From NCBI GenBank assembly GCA_029934875.1, contig JAOZLK010000012.1:10226-19460 (forward strand): a stretch of DNA of 9,235 nucleotides, read 5' to 3'. Positions 1-6,935 of the stretch are shown here, piece after piece (the first letter of the stretch is position 1; each line of letters opens with the position of its first letter). The notes under the pieces were generated by a model. It was given only the letters and a program-made list of their open reading frames with translations, was not told the DNA's origin and searched no databases. Source of the stretch: Bacteroidales bacterium (GTDB lineage: Bacteria; Bacteroidota; Bacteroidia; Bacteroidales; GCA-2748055). The position numbers and the translations under genes are program-made.

Positions 1-449
1 CTGAGCTTAACCGGCATACCTCCTTTTCTACTCACCAGGTAAAATTGAGAATAGGATTGCCGGCCGCTCTCTCTTTTGGAAGCAATGAGCAGGTGCTCCC
101 CGTCGGGATGCCACTCCACCATCCTGTCGCCCATGGACTGGTAGGTAATACGGGTGGGGACCCCTCCTTCCACGGGCATCACAAAGACATCCTGGTTTCC
201 GTTATAACTGGCGGTGTAGGCGATGGATTTCCCATCGGGAGAGAATTTGGGCCAGCTCTCCTCTCCGGGTGAATGGCTCACCTGGTTTGCAAGGCCACCG
301 GCTTTGGGCATCACCCAGATATCGCCTCCGTAAACAAAGGTAATCTGGCTGTCAGAGACATCCATATAACGCATCAATTTGGCGCTAATCTGGGCAAAAG
401 TCATTTGGACAGCGAACATCACCGTCAGAATCAAAATCAGTCTTTTCAT
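1..449 (-). CDS. Tricorn-like protease (S41 family), N-terminal part
   Basis: This is the first 149 codons of a gene that runs off the left edge. It begins with a signal peptide (MKRLILILTV, hydrophobic to about residue 18, probable cleavage TFA|Q before Q20), so the product is exported. The mature part opens with LMRYMDVSDSQITFVYGGDI and continues with beta-propeller PD40/TolB-type blades, FSPDGKSIAYT at about 69-79 and a second, WHPDGEHLLIAS, at about 113-124. This order matches the N-terminal propeller of bacterial tricorn-protease homologues, large S41 serine peptidases that degrade peptides; in Bacteroidota these are usually exported and about 1,000-1,100 residues long. The PDZ and catalytic domains lie outside the window, so activity cannot be confirmed. 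A TolB-like or amidohydrolase-fused propeller is the alternative. The start is the first ATG and gives the complete signal peptide. The gene is divergent from the LysE-family gene. Confidence 0.85.
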   Translation of the reverse strand, partial: MKRLILILTVMFAVQMTFAQISAKLMRYMDVSDSQITFVYGGDIWVMPKAGGLANQVSHSPGEESWPKFSPDGKSIAYTASYNGNQDVFVMPVEGGVPTRITYQSMGDRMVEWHPDGEHLLIASKRESGRQSYSQFYLVSRKGGMPVKL

Positions 450-460
450 GGGAAGCGTAT

Positions 461-476
461 GTTTGGTTAACAAAAC
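461..476. promoter_or_regulatory. Imperfect palindrome, possible operator in divergent spacer
   Basis: GTTTGGTTAACAAAAC has dyad symmetry in 14 of its 16 bases (the only mismatch pair is 465/472), centred on GTTAAC. It lies 12 bp upstream of the tricorn-like start and 55 bp upstream of the LysE-family start, within the 81-bp spacer that must hold promoters for both genes. The position suits a regulator-binding site, but the sequence is AT-rich and matches no operator I recognise. An operator role is inference. Confidence 0.3.
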
Positions 477-493
477 AAGAAACACTAAGATAG
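462..493 (+). promoter_or_regulatory. Weak candidate promoter for the plus-strand gene run
   Basis: TTTG at 462-465 could be a Bacteroidota -33 element. It is followed 20 bp later by TAAGATAG at 486-493, which matches the -7 consensus TAnnTTTG with two mismatches. A transcript starting near 500 would have a leader of about 30 nt before 531. On the other strand TATCTTAG (492-485) matches the same consensus with one mismatch but lacks an evident -33 box, so it could instead serve the tricorn-like gene. Only the spacing and partial consensus support this. Confidence 0.25.
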
Positions 494-518
494 TAAATAA
501 CACTATTTTATTAATTTC

Positions 519-523
519 GGAGG
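519..523 (+). promoter_or_regulatory. GGAGG ribosome binding site of the LysE-family gene
   Basis: GGAGG sits 7 nt upstream of the ATG at 531, ideal Shine-Dalgarno spacing, and favours 531 over the in-frame ATG at 540. It stands out because the MDR, GH13 and S9 starts in this window have A-rich leaders without such a motif, as is usual in Bacteroidota. Confidence 0.6.
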
Positions 524-530
524 CGATAAA

Positions 531-1148
531 ATGCAGCCTATGAACCAAGAATTGATCATCGCTCTTATGTTGGGGCTGATCGGGGGTGTAATCCCCGGTC
601 CGGTAATCACGGCGGTATTCACTGAAATACTGCAGTCGGGTTTCCCAAAAAGCCTGAGGATCATTATGATCGCCCTGGTGACAGAAACCGTGGTGGCACT
701 TATCAGCCTGCTCCTTTTTTCGGCCCTGGGACTTCCGGAATCCTTCTTCCGGGGTCTTGCTCTTGTGGGATCTGTAATTCTGATCTGGATTGCCACTTCA
801 ATCTGGAAGGTGAAATCACTGGATCCAGGAAATACAGTGCATTTCAGCATATGGAAAATCATTATTATGATCCTCTCCAACGGTGTTCTGTGGACCTACT
901 GGATTACCATCTGCATTCCAAAGGCAATCCTTTTGAATGAGCATATTAGCCTGGGGGCTTATCTGTTCATGGGACTGGTACAACTGGGGTGGCTGATTTC
1001 AACCCTCCTGGTAGCCTTCATTTTTTCCCGTTTCCGTAAGGTGCTTTCACGTCCGCGGATCATCCCCTTCATATTTAAGATCTTTGCACTTGCCTTTGTT
1101 TATTTTGCCATCGACATGGCCCTGAGAAGCATTCTTTATTTTACCTGA
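531..1148 (+). CDS. LysE/RhtB-family amino-acid or amine exporter
   Basis: A 205-residue inner-membrane protein, the usual size for the LysE/RhtB superfamily, whose members export amino acids and related small molecules, probably driven by the proton gradient. The family signature is visible in the first helix as GLIGGVIPGPVITAVFTEIL (PGP at 22-24). Hydrophobic segments lie at about 7-29, 43-67, 73-91, 109-130, 141-166 and 179-201, giving the expected six helices. The conserved Asn before the fourth segment's aromatic patch is present as SNGVLWTYW (116-124). The start at 531 is fixed by a well-placed GGAGG. It is the first gene of the plus-strand run, and the decarboxylase gene starts 13 nt after its stop, so the two are probably co-transcribed. 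The substrate cannot be read from the sequence. The neighbour suggests an amine or amino acid, which is inference. Confidence 0.85.
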   Translation: MQPMNQELIIALMLGLIGGVIPGPVITAVFTEILQSGFPKSLRIIMIALVTETVVALISLLLFSALGLPESFFRGLALVGSVILIWIATSIWKVKSLDPGNTVHFSIWKIIIMILSNGVLWTYWITICIPKAILLNEHISLGAYLFMGLVQLGWLISTLLVAFIFSRFRKVLSRPRIIPFIFKIFALAFVYFAIDMALRSILYFT

Positions 1149-1161
1149 TTAATTACTGCTT

Positions 1162-2577
1162 ATGCTAGATCCAAAAAACTTTAAAAAAGCGTCGGATCCC
1201 ATCATTGACTGGATCGACAACTATCTGAAAAACATTGCCGAATACCCGGTTAAGTCAAAGGTTAAACCGGGTGATATATACGGGCAAATCCCCAGTGAAG
1301 CTCCCGAAGAATCGGAGACCATGGAAGAAATCATCAAAGACCTGGAGGAGGTGATCCTCCCAGGTATAAGCCACTGGCAGCACCCCAACTTTCATGCCTA
1401 TTTCCCGGCCAACAGCTCTGTTGAGTCGGTACTTGCCGAATTTGTCACTTCGGCCATCGGGGCACAGTGCATGATATGGGACACCTCCCCTTCGGCCGCT
1501 GAACTTGAACAAAGGATGATGGAATGGCTGCGGGCCGCCATGGGAATGCCGGACTCCTTCGATGGAGTGATCCAGGACAGTGCTTCATCGGCCTCCCTGG
1601 TAGCCCTGATTACGGCCCGCGAGGTGGCCACTGGCTTTAAATCCAATGAAGAGGGCGTACCTGGAAACCTGAGGGTCTACTGTTCCACGGAAACCCACTC
1701 CTCCATTGAAAAAGCAGTGGGTGTATGTGGAATTGGCAAGAGAAACCTGGTCAAAGTGGAAGTGGACAAGCAAATGCGTATGAATCCAGCAATACTGGAA
1801 AGGCAGATCCTGGCAGATCTTGAAAAAGGCCTGGTTCCATGTGCGGTTGTTGCCGCGATAGGTACCACAGGGACCGTTGCTGTGGATCCGCTCAGTGAGA
1901 TCGCCGACATTTGCAAAAAATTTGATATCTGGCTCCACGTGGATGCTGCATTTGCAGGATCAGCCCTGCTGCTTCCCGAATACCGGTGGATGATTGAAGG
2001 TATTGAACAGGCCGATAGTTTTGTATTCAATCCCCATAAATGGCTCTTCACCAACTTTGATTGCTCGGTTTATTTTGTGAAAAACGCCCGGCTGCTCATC
2101 AAAACATTTGAAATATTGCCCGAATACCTGAAAACCTCATCCAGGGGTATGGTGAATGATTACAGGGACTGGGGAGTTCCCCTGGGCAGACGATTCAGGG
2201 CGCTGAAACTCTGGTTCGTGCTCAGGAGTTTCGGACTCAGGGGACTGAGGGAGAAATTGCAGGAACACATCCGACTCAATGAATATTTCTGCACCGAAGT
2301 GCAAAAGATTCCCGGCATTGAGCTGGCACTTGAACCATTCCTGAATTTCAGCTGTTTTAAGTTTAACCCGGATGGCAGAGAAGATCCGGAAAAGTTAAAC
2401 CCTCTGAATGAGCAAGTGCTAAAGATGCTGAACGAAAGGGGTCGCATTTTTCTTACCCATACCAGGATTGGTGGCTTCCATACCCTGCGGATGATCATTG
2501 GTCAGACCTATGTGGAGCAACACCATGTGGACCTTGCCCTGGAAGAGATTATAACAGTATGTGATGGCTTACGATAA
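1162..2577 (+). CDS. PLP-dependent group II decarboxylase, aromatic-L-amino-acid decarboxylase-like
   Basis: A 471-residue cytoplasmic enzyme of the pyridoxal-phosphate group II decarboxylase family (DOPA/tryptophan/tyrosine decarboxylases), close to the usual 470-490. Family landmarks appear in order: HAYFPANSS (78-86), TSPSAAELEQRMMEWL (108-123), H179 in TETHSSIEKA (the His that stacks on PLP), HVDAAFAG with D261 (pairs with the pyridine nitrogen), and NPHKW with K293 (Schiff-base lysine). The mobile-loop motif NDYRDWGVPLGRRFRALK (332-349) carries Y334 at the position of the catalytic Tyr of animal DDC. In this family Tyr there goes with decarboxylation, while Phe marks aldehyde synthases, so I infer an amine-forming decarboxylase. 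The exact substrate is not predictable from sight. It starts 13 nt after the LysE-family stop and ends 22 nt before the MDR gene. A glutamate decarboxylase is less likely given the DDC-type loop. Confidence 0.9.
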   Translation: MLDPKNFKKASDPIIDWIDNYLKNIAEYPVKSKVKPGDIYGQIPSEAPEESETMEEIIKDLEEVILPGISHWQHPNFHAYFPANSSVESVLAEFVTSAIGAQCMIWDTSPSAAELEQRMMEWLRAAMGMPDSFDGVIQDSASSASLVALITAREVATGFKSNEEGVPGNLRVYCSTETHSSIEKAVGVCGIGKRNLVKVEVDKQMRMNPAILERQILADLEKGLVPCAVVAAIGTTGTVAVDPLSEIADICKKFDIWLHVDAAFAGSALLLPEYRWMIEGIEQADSFVFNPHKWLFTNFDCSVYFVKNARLLIKTFEILPEYLKTSSRGMVNDYRDWGVPLGRRFRALKLWFVLRSFGLRGLREKLQEHIRLNEYFCTEVQKIPGIELALEPFLNFSCFKFNPDGREDPEKLNPLNEQVLKMLNERGRIFLTHTRIGGFHTLRMIIGQTYVEQHHVDLALEEIITVCDGLR

Positions 2578-2599
2578 GAAATAAAACCAAAAATCTCAC

Positions 2600-3586
2600 A
2601 TGACAGAAATGATGAAGGCAATCCGGCAAAGAAAGCCCGGAGCTACACTGCAGATAGAATCAATCCCCCTGCCTGAACCGGGCCCGGGGGAAGTCCTGGT
2701 AAGAATGTCGGCTTCACCCATAAATCCCAGCGACCTGGCCAGCATAGCAGGTACTTATATGGCGAAATCATGGCCCTTTACACCCGGATTGGAAGGATCG
2801 GGCACCATTGTTAAAGCGGGAAGCGGACTCCTCCCCCGCCTTAGAATGGGTAAAAGAGTAGCCTGTTCACCCAATGCAGGCGGAGATGGGGCCTGGGCCG
2901 AATATATGAAGACCTCTGTCATGAAAACTGTCCCGCTTCCAGGGAATATCGACCTGGAGCAGGGTTCAATGATGCTGGTAAATCCCATGACAGCCATGGC
3001 TTTTATTCAGTTATTTAAGGAGGGAGGGCATACTGCAATGGTAAATAATGCAGCTGCCAGTGCGCTTGGAAAAATGTTGATCAGACTGGCTGCAGACAGG
3101 TCTATTCCCTTGATTAGCGTTGTTCGAAAAGAGAAGCAAGTACAAGAGCTCAGGGGCATGGGAGCCTTGCATGTTCTGAACAGCAGCAGTAAGACATTTG
3201 AGGATGAATTAAGGGCTCTGAGCGGGCAACTGGGTGCCACACTTATCCTGGATGCAGTGACAGGCAAGGAAAGTGGCCGCTTGCTCAATGCCGCTCCGGA
3301 TGGATCAACTCTTGTGGCCTATGCAAGGCTTTCCGGAGATCCAATCCAGGCCGATCCCTCTGACCTGATCCGCCTGGAGAAAAATTTAAAGGGCTTTCAG
3401 CTGGGAATCTGGCTGAACTCCAAAAGCACAATATTTAAGCTCCGTTTCCTTAAAAGTGTTAAGAAGGAGATGAGCAGCTCACTTCATTCTCATGTAAACC
3501 AGACCTTCCCCATGGATCATATAAATCAGGCCATAGCGCTCTACCAGGAAAATATGTCAGCAGGCAAAGTTCTGCTTCATCTGTAA
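2600..3586 (+). CDS. Zinc-independent MDR oxidoreductase (quinone reductase-like)
   Basis: A 328-residue protein of the medium-chain dehydrogenase/reductase superfamily, probably a cytoplasmic NAD(P)H-dependent reductase. The N-terminal GroES-like part (about 6-130) shows PEPGPGEVLVRMSASPINPSD (25-45), typical of quinone reductase and enoyl reductase branches. The position that holds the zinc-ligand motif GHE in alcohol dehydrogenases reads GLE (63-65), and no Cys-rich structural zinc loop is present, so it should work without zinc. The Rossmann part (about 131-270) has NNAAASALGKML (149-160), a variant of the dinucleotide-binding turn. The C-terminal AGKVLLHL is the usual family ending. The ATG at 2600 follows an A-rich stretch; the in-frame ATGs at 2609 and 2612 are possible starts. 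Substrate unknown. It could act on a quinone, an enal or an enoyl thioester. Its position after the decarboxylase suggests, but does not show, a linked pathway. Confidence 0.82.
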   Translation: MTEMMKAIRQRKPGATLQIESIPLPEPGPGEVLVRMSASPINPSDLASIAGTYMAKSWPFTPGLEGSGTIVKAGSGLLPRLRMGKRVACSPNAGGDGAWAEYMKTSVMKTVPLPGNIDLEQGSMMLVNPMTAMAFIQLFKEGGHTAMVNNAAASALGKMLIRLAADRSIPLISVVRKEKQVQELRGMGALHVLNSSSKTFEDELRALSGQLGATLILDAVTGKESGRLLNAAPDGSTLVAYARLSGDPIQADPSDLIRLEKNLKGFQLGIWLNSKSTIFKLRFLKSVKKEMSSSLHSHVNQTFPMDHINQAIALYQENMSAGKVLLHL

Positions 3587-3598
3587 AGGGACAATCAC

Positions 3599-3606
3599 TA
3601 CCTTTA
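3599..3606 (+). promoter_or_regulatory. Weak candidate -7 element upstream of the amylase gene
   Basis: TACCTTTA matches the Bacteroidota -7 consensus TAnnTTTG except at the last base, and lies 19 nt upstream of the GH13 ATG, in the largest gap (39 nt) of the run. No TTTG is seen at the expected -33 distance. If used, it would let the amylase and downstream genes be transcribed separately from the exporter/decarboxylase genes. Confidence 0.2.
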
Positions 3607-3625
3607 GAAAAACATTCCAATAAAG

Positions 3626-5311
3626 ATGATAAAGAGTTTGACACAGCTTAACATAGTATGGGTAAGCCTGGCTTTGTTACTAAGCGGCTCCTGCTCCGGG
3701 GATACAAAGCTGCAGGAGGACAACAATCCTGCACCCTTCCTCTGGGAAAATGCAAATATCTATTTTCTGCTTACCGATCGCTTTCTGAATGGCGATCCCT
3801 CAAACGACCTCAATTTTAAGCGCAGCGAAAAGACTGCTGTGATGCGTGGTTTCCAGGGTGGAGACATAGCCGGGGTAATAAAAAAACTTGAAGAGGGCTA
3901 CTTTAATAAACTGGGCATAACAGCCCTTTGGCTCACGCCCTGGTTTGACCAGGTCAGGGGAAGCACCGATGAGGGAACGGGAGTGACCTATGGCTACCAC
4001 GGATACTGGACCAGCGACTGGACCAGCATGGATCCCAACTTCGGAACTGAGGAGGAGGTGGCCCGACTCATTGAAATTGCTCATGCGCAGGGAATACGAA
4101 TTGTAATGGATGTGATTATTAATCACACCGGGCCTGTTACCCCACAGGATCCGGCCTGGCCCCAGGAATGGGTCCGCACTGAACCTGCCTGCGATTATCA
4201 GAGCTACCATAACAACCTGAGCTGTACACTGGTTGAAAACCTGCCTGATATCCGCACCGGTTCTGACCAGGAAGTTGGGCTACCTCCCACCCTCATTGAA
4301 AAATGGGAGAAAGAGGGCAGGCTTGACCAGGAAATGGCCGAGCTGGATGCTTTCTTCCAGCGCACAGGCTATCCCAGGGCGCCCCGGTATTACATCATCA
4401 AATGGCTCACCGATTTAGTCCGGCAATATGGCATCGACGGGTACCGGCTCGATACTGCCAAGCACATCGAGGAGGGAGTATGGAAAGAACTTTTCGGGGA
4501 AGCATCGGAAGCCCTGGAGGCATGGAGGCTGGAGCATCCCGACAGGGTCCTTGATCACAATGAGTTTTATATGGTGGGTGAAGTTTATGGCTATGGAATC
4601 TCATCCGATCGCCTCTTTCACTTTCCCGATACTGCAGTGGATTATTTTGCTGAGGATATTCACAGCCTCATCAATTTCGACTTCAAATACAACGCAACAG
4701 GTGGCTATGAAGAGCTCTTCTCTACCTATTCTGAAAAATTGCATACCACCCTGAAAGGAAAAGGGGTTCTGAATTATCTCACCTCTCATGATGACGGAGG
4801 TCCTTATGATAAAGAAAGGCTGAAGCCATTGGAAGCCGGAACCAAACTCCTTCTTTCACCCGGTTCGTGCCAGGTCTATTATGGCGATGAAAGTTGCCGG
4901 AACCTGGTTATTCCCGGTGCGGTGGGAGACGCCACCCTGCGGGGGCCCATGAACTGGGATGAGATTGATCAGAACATAAGCAGAACCGGCTATTCCCTGC
5001 AGCAGGTTATGGAACATTACCAAAAGCTTGGAAGTTTTAGAAAGGATCACCCCTCGGTGGGTGCTGGGAAGCACCGGATGATCTCCGCTGAGCCCTACCT
5101 TTTTACCCGGACCTATTCCCGGGATGACTATAGCGACCAGGTGCTTGTGGGTCTGGATCTTGTGGGAGGTGAGCTTACCCTGAAGGTAGGCGACTTCTTT
5201 AATGAAGGAAGCATACTCTACGACTACTATTCGGGCAATACTGTAAAGGTGGAAAATGGAGAAGTAAGGCTCGACTCCGAGTTTAATATCGTCCTGCTTG
5301 CTAAGAAATAA
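3626..5311 (+). CDS. MalS-like GH13 alpha-amylase, lipoprotein
   Basis: A 561-residue glycoside hydrolase family 13 enzyme that should cut alpha-1,4 glucans or maltodextrins. All four GH13 regions are visible: DVIINH (162-167); GYRLDTAKH (272-280) with nucleophile D276; MVGEVYG (316-322) with acid/base E319; and LTSHDD (385-390) with transition-state Asp D389. The HGYWTSDWT stretch, the SHD form of region IV, the run LLLSPGSCQVYYGDES (408-423) and RGPMNW (439-444) resemble E. coli periplasmic MalS (subfamily GH13_19), but the extra N-terminal domain of MalS is missing. The N-terminus has a hydrophobic signal ending LLLSGSC, so C23 is the likely lipidated residue; the -3 position is Ser, an acceptable but not ideal lipobox. 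It probably sits in the periplasm or on the surface. Cys pairs 189/200 and 415/424 could form disulfides. A C-terminal beta domain starts near 475. No SusC/SusD genes adjoin it. Confidence 0.92.
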   Translation: MIKSLTQLNIVWVSLALLLSGSCSGDTKLQEDNNPAPFLWENANIYFLLTDRFLNGDPSNDLNFKRSEKTAVMRGFQGGDIAGVIKKLEEGYFNKLGITALWLTPWFDQVRGSTDEGTGVTYGYHGYWTSDWTSMDPNFGTEEEVARLIEIAHAQGIRIVMDVIINHTGPVTPQDPAWPQEWVRTEPACDYQSYHNNLSCTLVENLPDIRTGSDQEVGLPPTLIEKWEKEGRLDQEMAELDAFFQRTGYPRAPRYYIIKWLTDLVRQYGIDGYRLDTAKHIEEGVWKELFGEASEALEAWRLEHPDRVLDHNEFYMVGEVYGYGISSDRLFHFPDTAVDYFAEDIHSLINFDFKYNATGGYEELFSTYSEKLHTTLKGKGVLNYLTSHDDGGPYDKERLKPLEAGTKLLLSPGSCQVYYGDESCRNLVIPGAVGDATLRGPMNWDEIDQNISRTGYSLQQVMEHYQKLGSFRKDHPSVGAGKHRMISAEPYLFTRTYSRDDYSDQVLVGLDLVGGELTLKVGDFFNEGSILYDYYSGNTVKVENGEVRLDSEFNIVLLAKK

Positions 5312-5315
5312 TACG

Positions 5316-6005
5316 GTGCAAACTTATACTTTAGATTCGGAACAGATTAGTCTGCAGCTCTTTTATAAGATGTGCAGTTCTAAAAATATGATTCCCAGTC
5401 GTGTAGTGCTAAAGGATGGCATTGACGGCTACTTCCGGCTCCTGGAAACCAGGGGAATCGAAAACCTGGAGCAACTCAACACTGCTCTGGGAAACAAAGA
5501 AAAAATCAGATACTTTGCCGCAGAGAGTGGAATTCCTGAATCTTACCTGACCCTCCTGAAGAGGGAGTCTGGTTCGTACCTGGCTCGGCCTTTTCCCCTG
5601 TCCGAATTCCCCGGCATACCACTTGAATACACCGAAGTGCTGAAGTCAAAGGGAATCCGGAACACCAGGACTTTTTTTGAAGCGGCACAAAGTGCTGAAC
5701 AGCGGCTGGAAATGGCAAAGCTGACCGGGATTCCCCTTTCGAGGCTGACAGAGATTTTTACCCTGTGCGATCTCTCGCGGATTACCGGTGTGGGTGGAAT
5801 CTACGCCAGGATCATTTACCATGCCGGTATACGCTCAGTCATGCAATTTGCGGCGACCGACACGGCCACACACAATGAATTATACTTCAAAAGTCTTGAG
5901 AAACTCGGCTACCCTCTCAAAGCTCCCGGGGAAGAAGATCTTCAGTACTGTATCTCTTACGCCAGCCTCATTGCAGAACTAAATTCAAATTCCGACCTCC
6001 CATGA
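5316..6005 (+). CDS. DUF4332-like helical-repeat protein of unknown function
   Basis: About 229 residues, with no signal peptide or membrane segment, so probably cytoplasmic. It resembles DUF4332 proteins, which carry helix-hairpin-helix-like modules, and three related units are visible: one from G35 (GIDGYFRLLETRGIENLEQL), one from G100 (GIPLEYTEVLKSKGIRNT) and one from G158 (GVGGIYARIIYHAGIRSV). Each has a Gly-Ile turn about 12-13 residues after the first Gly, followed by a longer helical stretch; units 1 and 2 also share a SGIPESYL / TGIPLSRL turn. HhH modules often bind DNA or mediate protein contacts, but a role cannot be assigned. I chose GTG 5316, 4 nt after the amylase stop, because the following TYTLDSEQISL looks like the family's usual N-terminus. 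TTG 5298 (overlapping the amylase by 14 nt) and ATG 5370 are alternatives. Its TGA overlaps the next ATG (ATGA), indicating translational coupling. Confidence 0.7.
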   Translation: MQTYTLDSEQISLQLFYKMCSSKNMIPSRVVLKDGIDGYFRLLETRGIENLEQLNTALGNKEKIRYFAAESGIPESYLTLLKRESGSYLARPFPLSEFPGIPLEYTEVLKSKGIRNTRTFFEAAQSAEQRLEMAKLTGIPLSRLTEIFTLCDLSRITGVGGIYARIIYHAGIRSVMQFAATDTATHNELYFKSLEKLGYPLKAPGEEDLQYCISYASLIAELNSNSDLP

Positions 6006-6928
6006 AATCCCGAATTATCCTCGTCCTGATCCTGTCGCAGTTTATTCTACCCCTTTGGGGACAACGCGACTTCTCCTCATCGGATATTACAAAGCTGGTT
6101 CTGTTGGGAACCGGGAATCCCAATCCCTCTCCCACCCAGTCGGGTTGCGCTTTGCTACTACTGGTGAACAACACTCCCTACATCATCGATTTCGGTCCGG
6201 GATTGATCCGGAAAGCTGCTGCGCTTACCCCCAGGTATGGAGGTCCCCTGGAGGGCTTCCATGTTAAGAATCTTAAAACGGCTTTTCTTACCCACCTTCA
6301 CTCAGATCACACCACTGGCTATCCGGATCTCATCCTGACCCCCTGGGTGATGGGGAGGGATGAAGCCCTGAAGGTATACGGACCGGAGGGTACTGCATCC
6401 ATGACCTCAAATATTCTGGAGGCCTACCGTGACGACATTCACTACCGGGTTTATGGGGCCGAGCCTGCCAATAACCAGGGATGGAGGGTCGATTGCAAAG
6501 AGTTTTCCATTGAAGGAGAAATCTACCGTGACAGTAATATTGTGGTGGAGGCCTTCCCGGTCACCCACGGGAGTTGGCCAAATGCATGGGGATTTCGTTT
6601 TACCACCCCTGATAAAGTGATTGTGATTTCGGGCGATTGCAAGCCCTCTGAAAAGCTTGTGGAATATGCTGCTGATGCTGACATTCTTGTTCATGAGGTC
6701 TACAGTCAGGCAGGCTACGAAAAAAAGAGTGATTCCTGGAAAGCATATCATGCAGATCACCATACCTCAAGCCTGGAACTTGCGGCTTTGGCCGGTAAAG
6801 CCAGGCCAGGAAAAGTAGTCTTATACCACATCCTCTTCTGGGGTTCCACAGAGGAGGACTTGCTCAGGGAAATCAGCTCGGGATACCAGGGTGAGGTTAT
6901 TGTGGGCAGGGACCTTGATATCTATTAA
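6002..6928 (+). CDS. Exported metallo-beta-lactamase-fold hydrolase (RNase Z/arylsulfatase-like group)
   Basis: A 308-residue metallo-beta-lactamase-fold enzyme. It begins with a signal peptide (MKSRIILVLILSQFILPLWG, probable cleavage before Q21), so it acts outside the cytoplasm. Metal-binding residues are in the expected order: THLHSDH with H98, H100, D102 and H103; VTHG with H189; SGDCKPS with D212; and YHIL with H276. HHTSSLELA (253-261) corresponds to the His-Ser-Thr region of the RNase Z/AtsA branch. The opening LLGTGNPNPSPTQSG and YIIDFGPG also fit that branch. Export argues against tRNA processing, so an arylsulfatase, phosphodiesterase or lactonase-like role is more likely; the substrate is unknown. 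Its ATG overlaps the stop of the DUF4332-like gene, so it is probably translated by coupling. The alpha/beta hydrolase follows after 7 nt. Confidence 0.87.
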   Translation: MKSRIILVLILSQFILPLWGQRDFSSSDITKLVLLGTGNPNPSPTQSGCALLLLVNNTPYIIDFGPGLIRKAAALTPRYGGPLEGFHVKNLKTAFLTHLHSDHTTGYPDLILTPWVMGRDEALKVYGPEGTASMTSNILEAYRDDIHYRVYGAEPANNQGWRVDCKEFSIEGEIYRDSNIVVEAFPVTHGSWPNAWGFRFTTPDKVIVISGDCKPSEKLVEYAADADILVHEVYSQAGYEKKSDSWKAYHADHHTSSLELAALAGKARPGKVVLYHILFWGSTEEDLLREISSGYQGEVIVGRDLDIY

Positions 6929-6935
6929 TCCGGAT

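Noticed and set aside
45..470. Two plus-strand open frames (45-272 and 273-470)
   Set aside because: They are antisense shadows of the tricorn-like gene, whose minus-strand frame has a signal peptide and PD40 blades; the shadow proteins have no recognisable features.
503..880. Minus-strand open frame of 125 residues opposite the LysE-family gene
   Set aside because: It lies opposite a clear six-helix exporter with family motif, and its translation shows no domain.
3587..3625. Terminator between the MDR and amylase genes
   Set aside because: No inverted repeat with a T-tract is present in the 39-nt gap.
4005..4028. Tandem 12-bp repeat (ACTGGACCAGCG / ACTGGACCAGCA)
   Set aside because: It encodes the WTSDWTS stretch that corresponds to a conserved GH13 segment (HGYYTQDWT-like in MalS), so it is explained by protein constraint, not a repeat element.
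3800..4210. Minus-strand open frame of 136 residues opposite the amylase gene
   Set aside because: It is opposite conserved GH13 sequence including region I, so it is a composition-driven shadow.
6891..6935. Upstream GTG start for the alpha/beta hydrolase
   Set aside because: It would place 15 polar or mixed residues before the export signal and overlap the MBL gene; ATG 6936 fits the signal peptide better.
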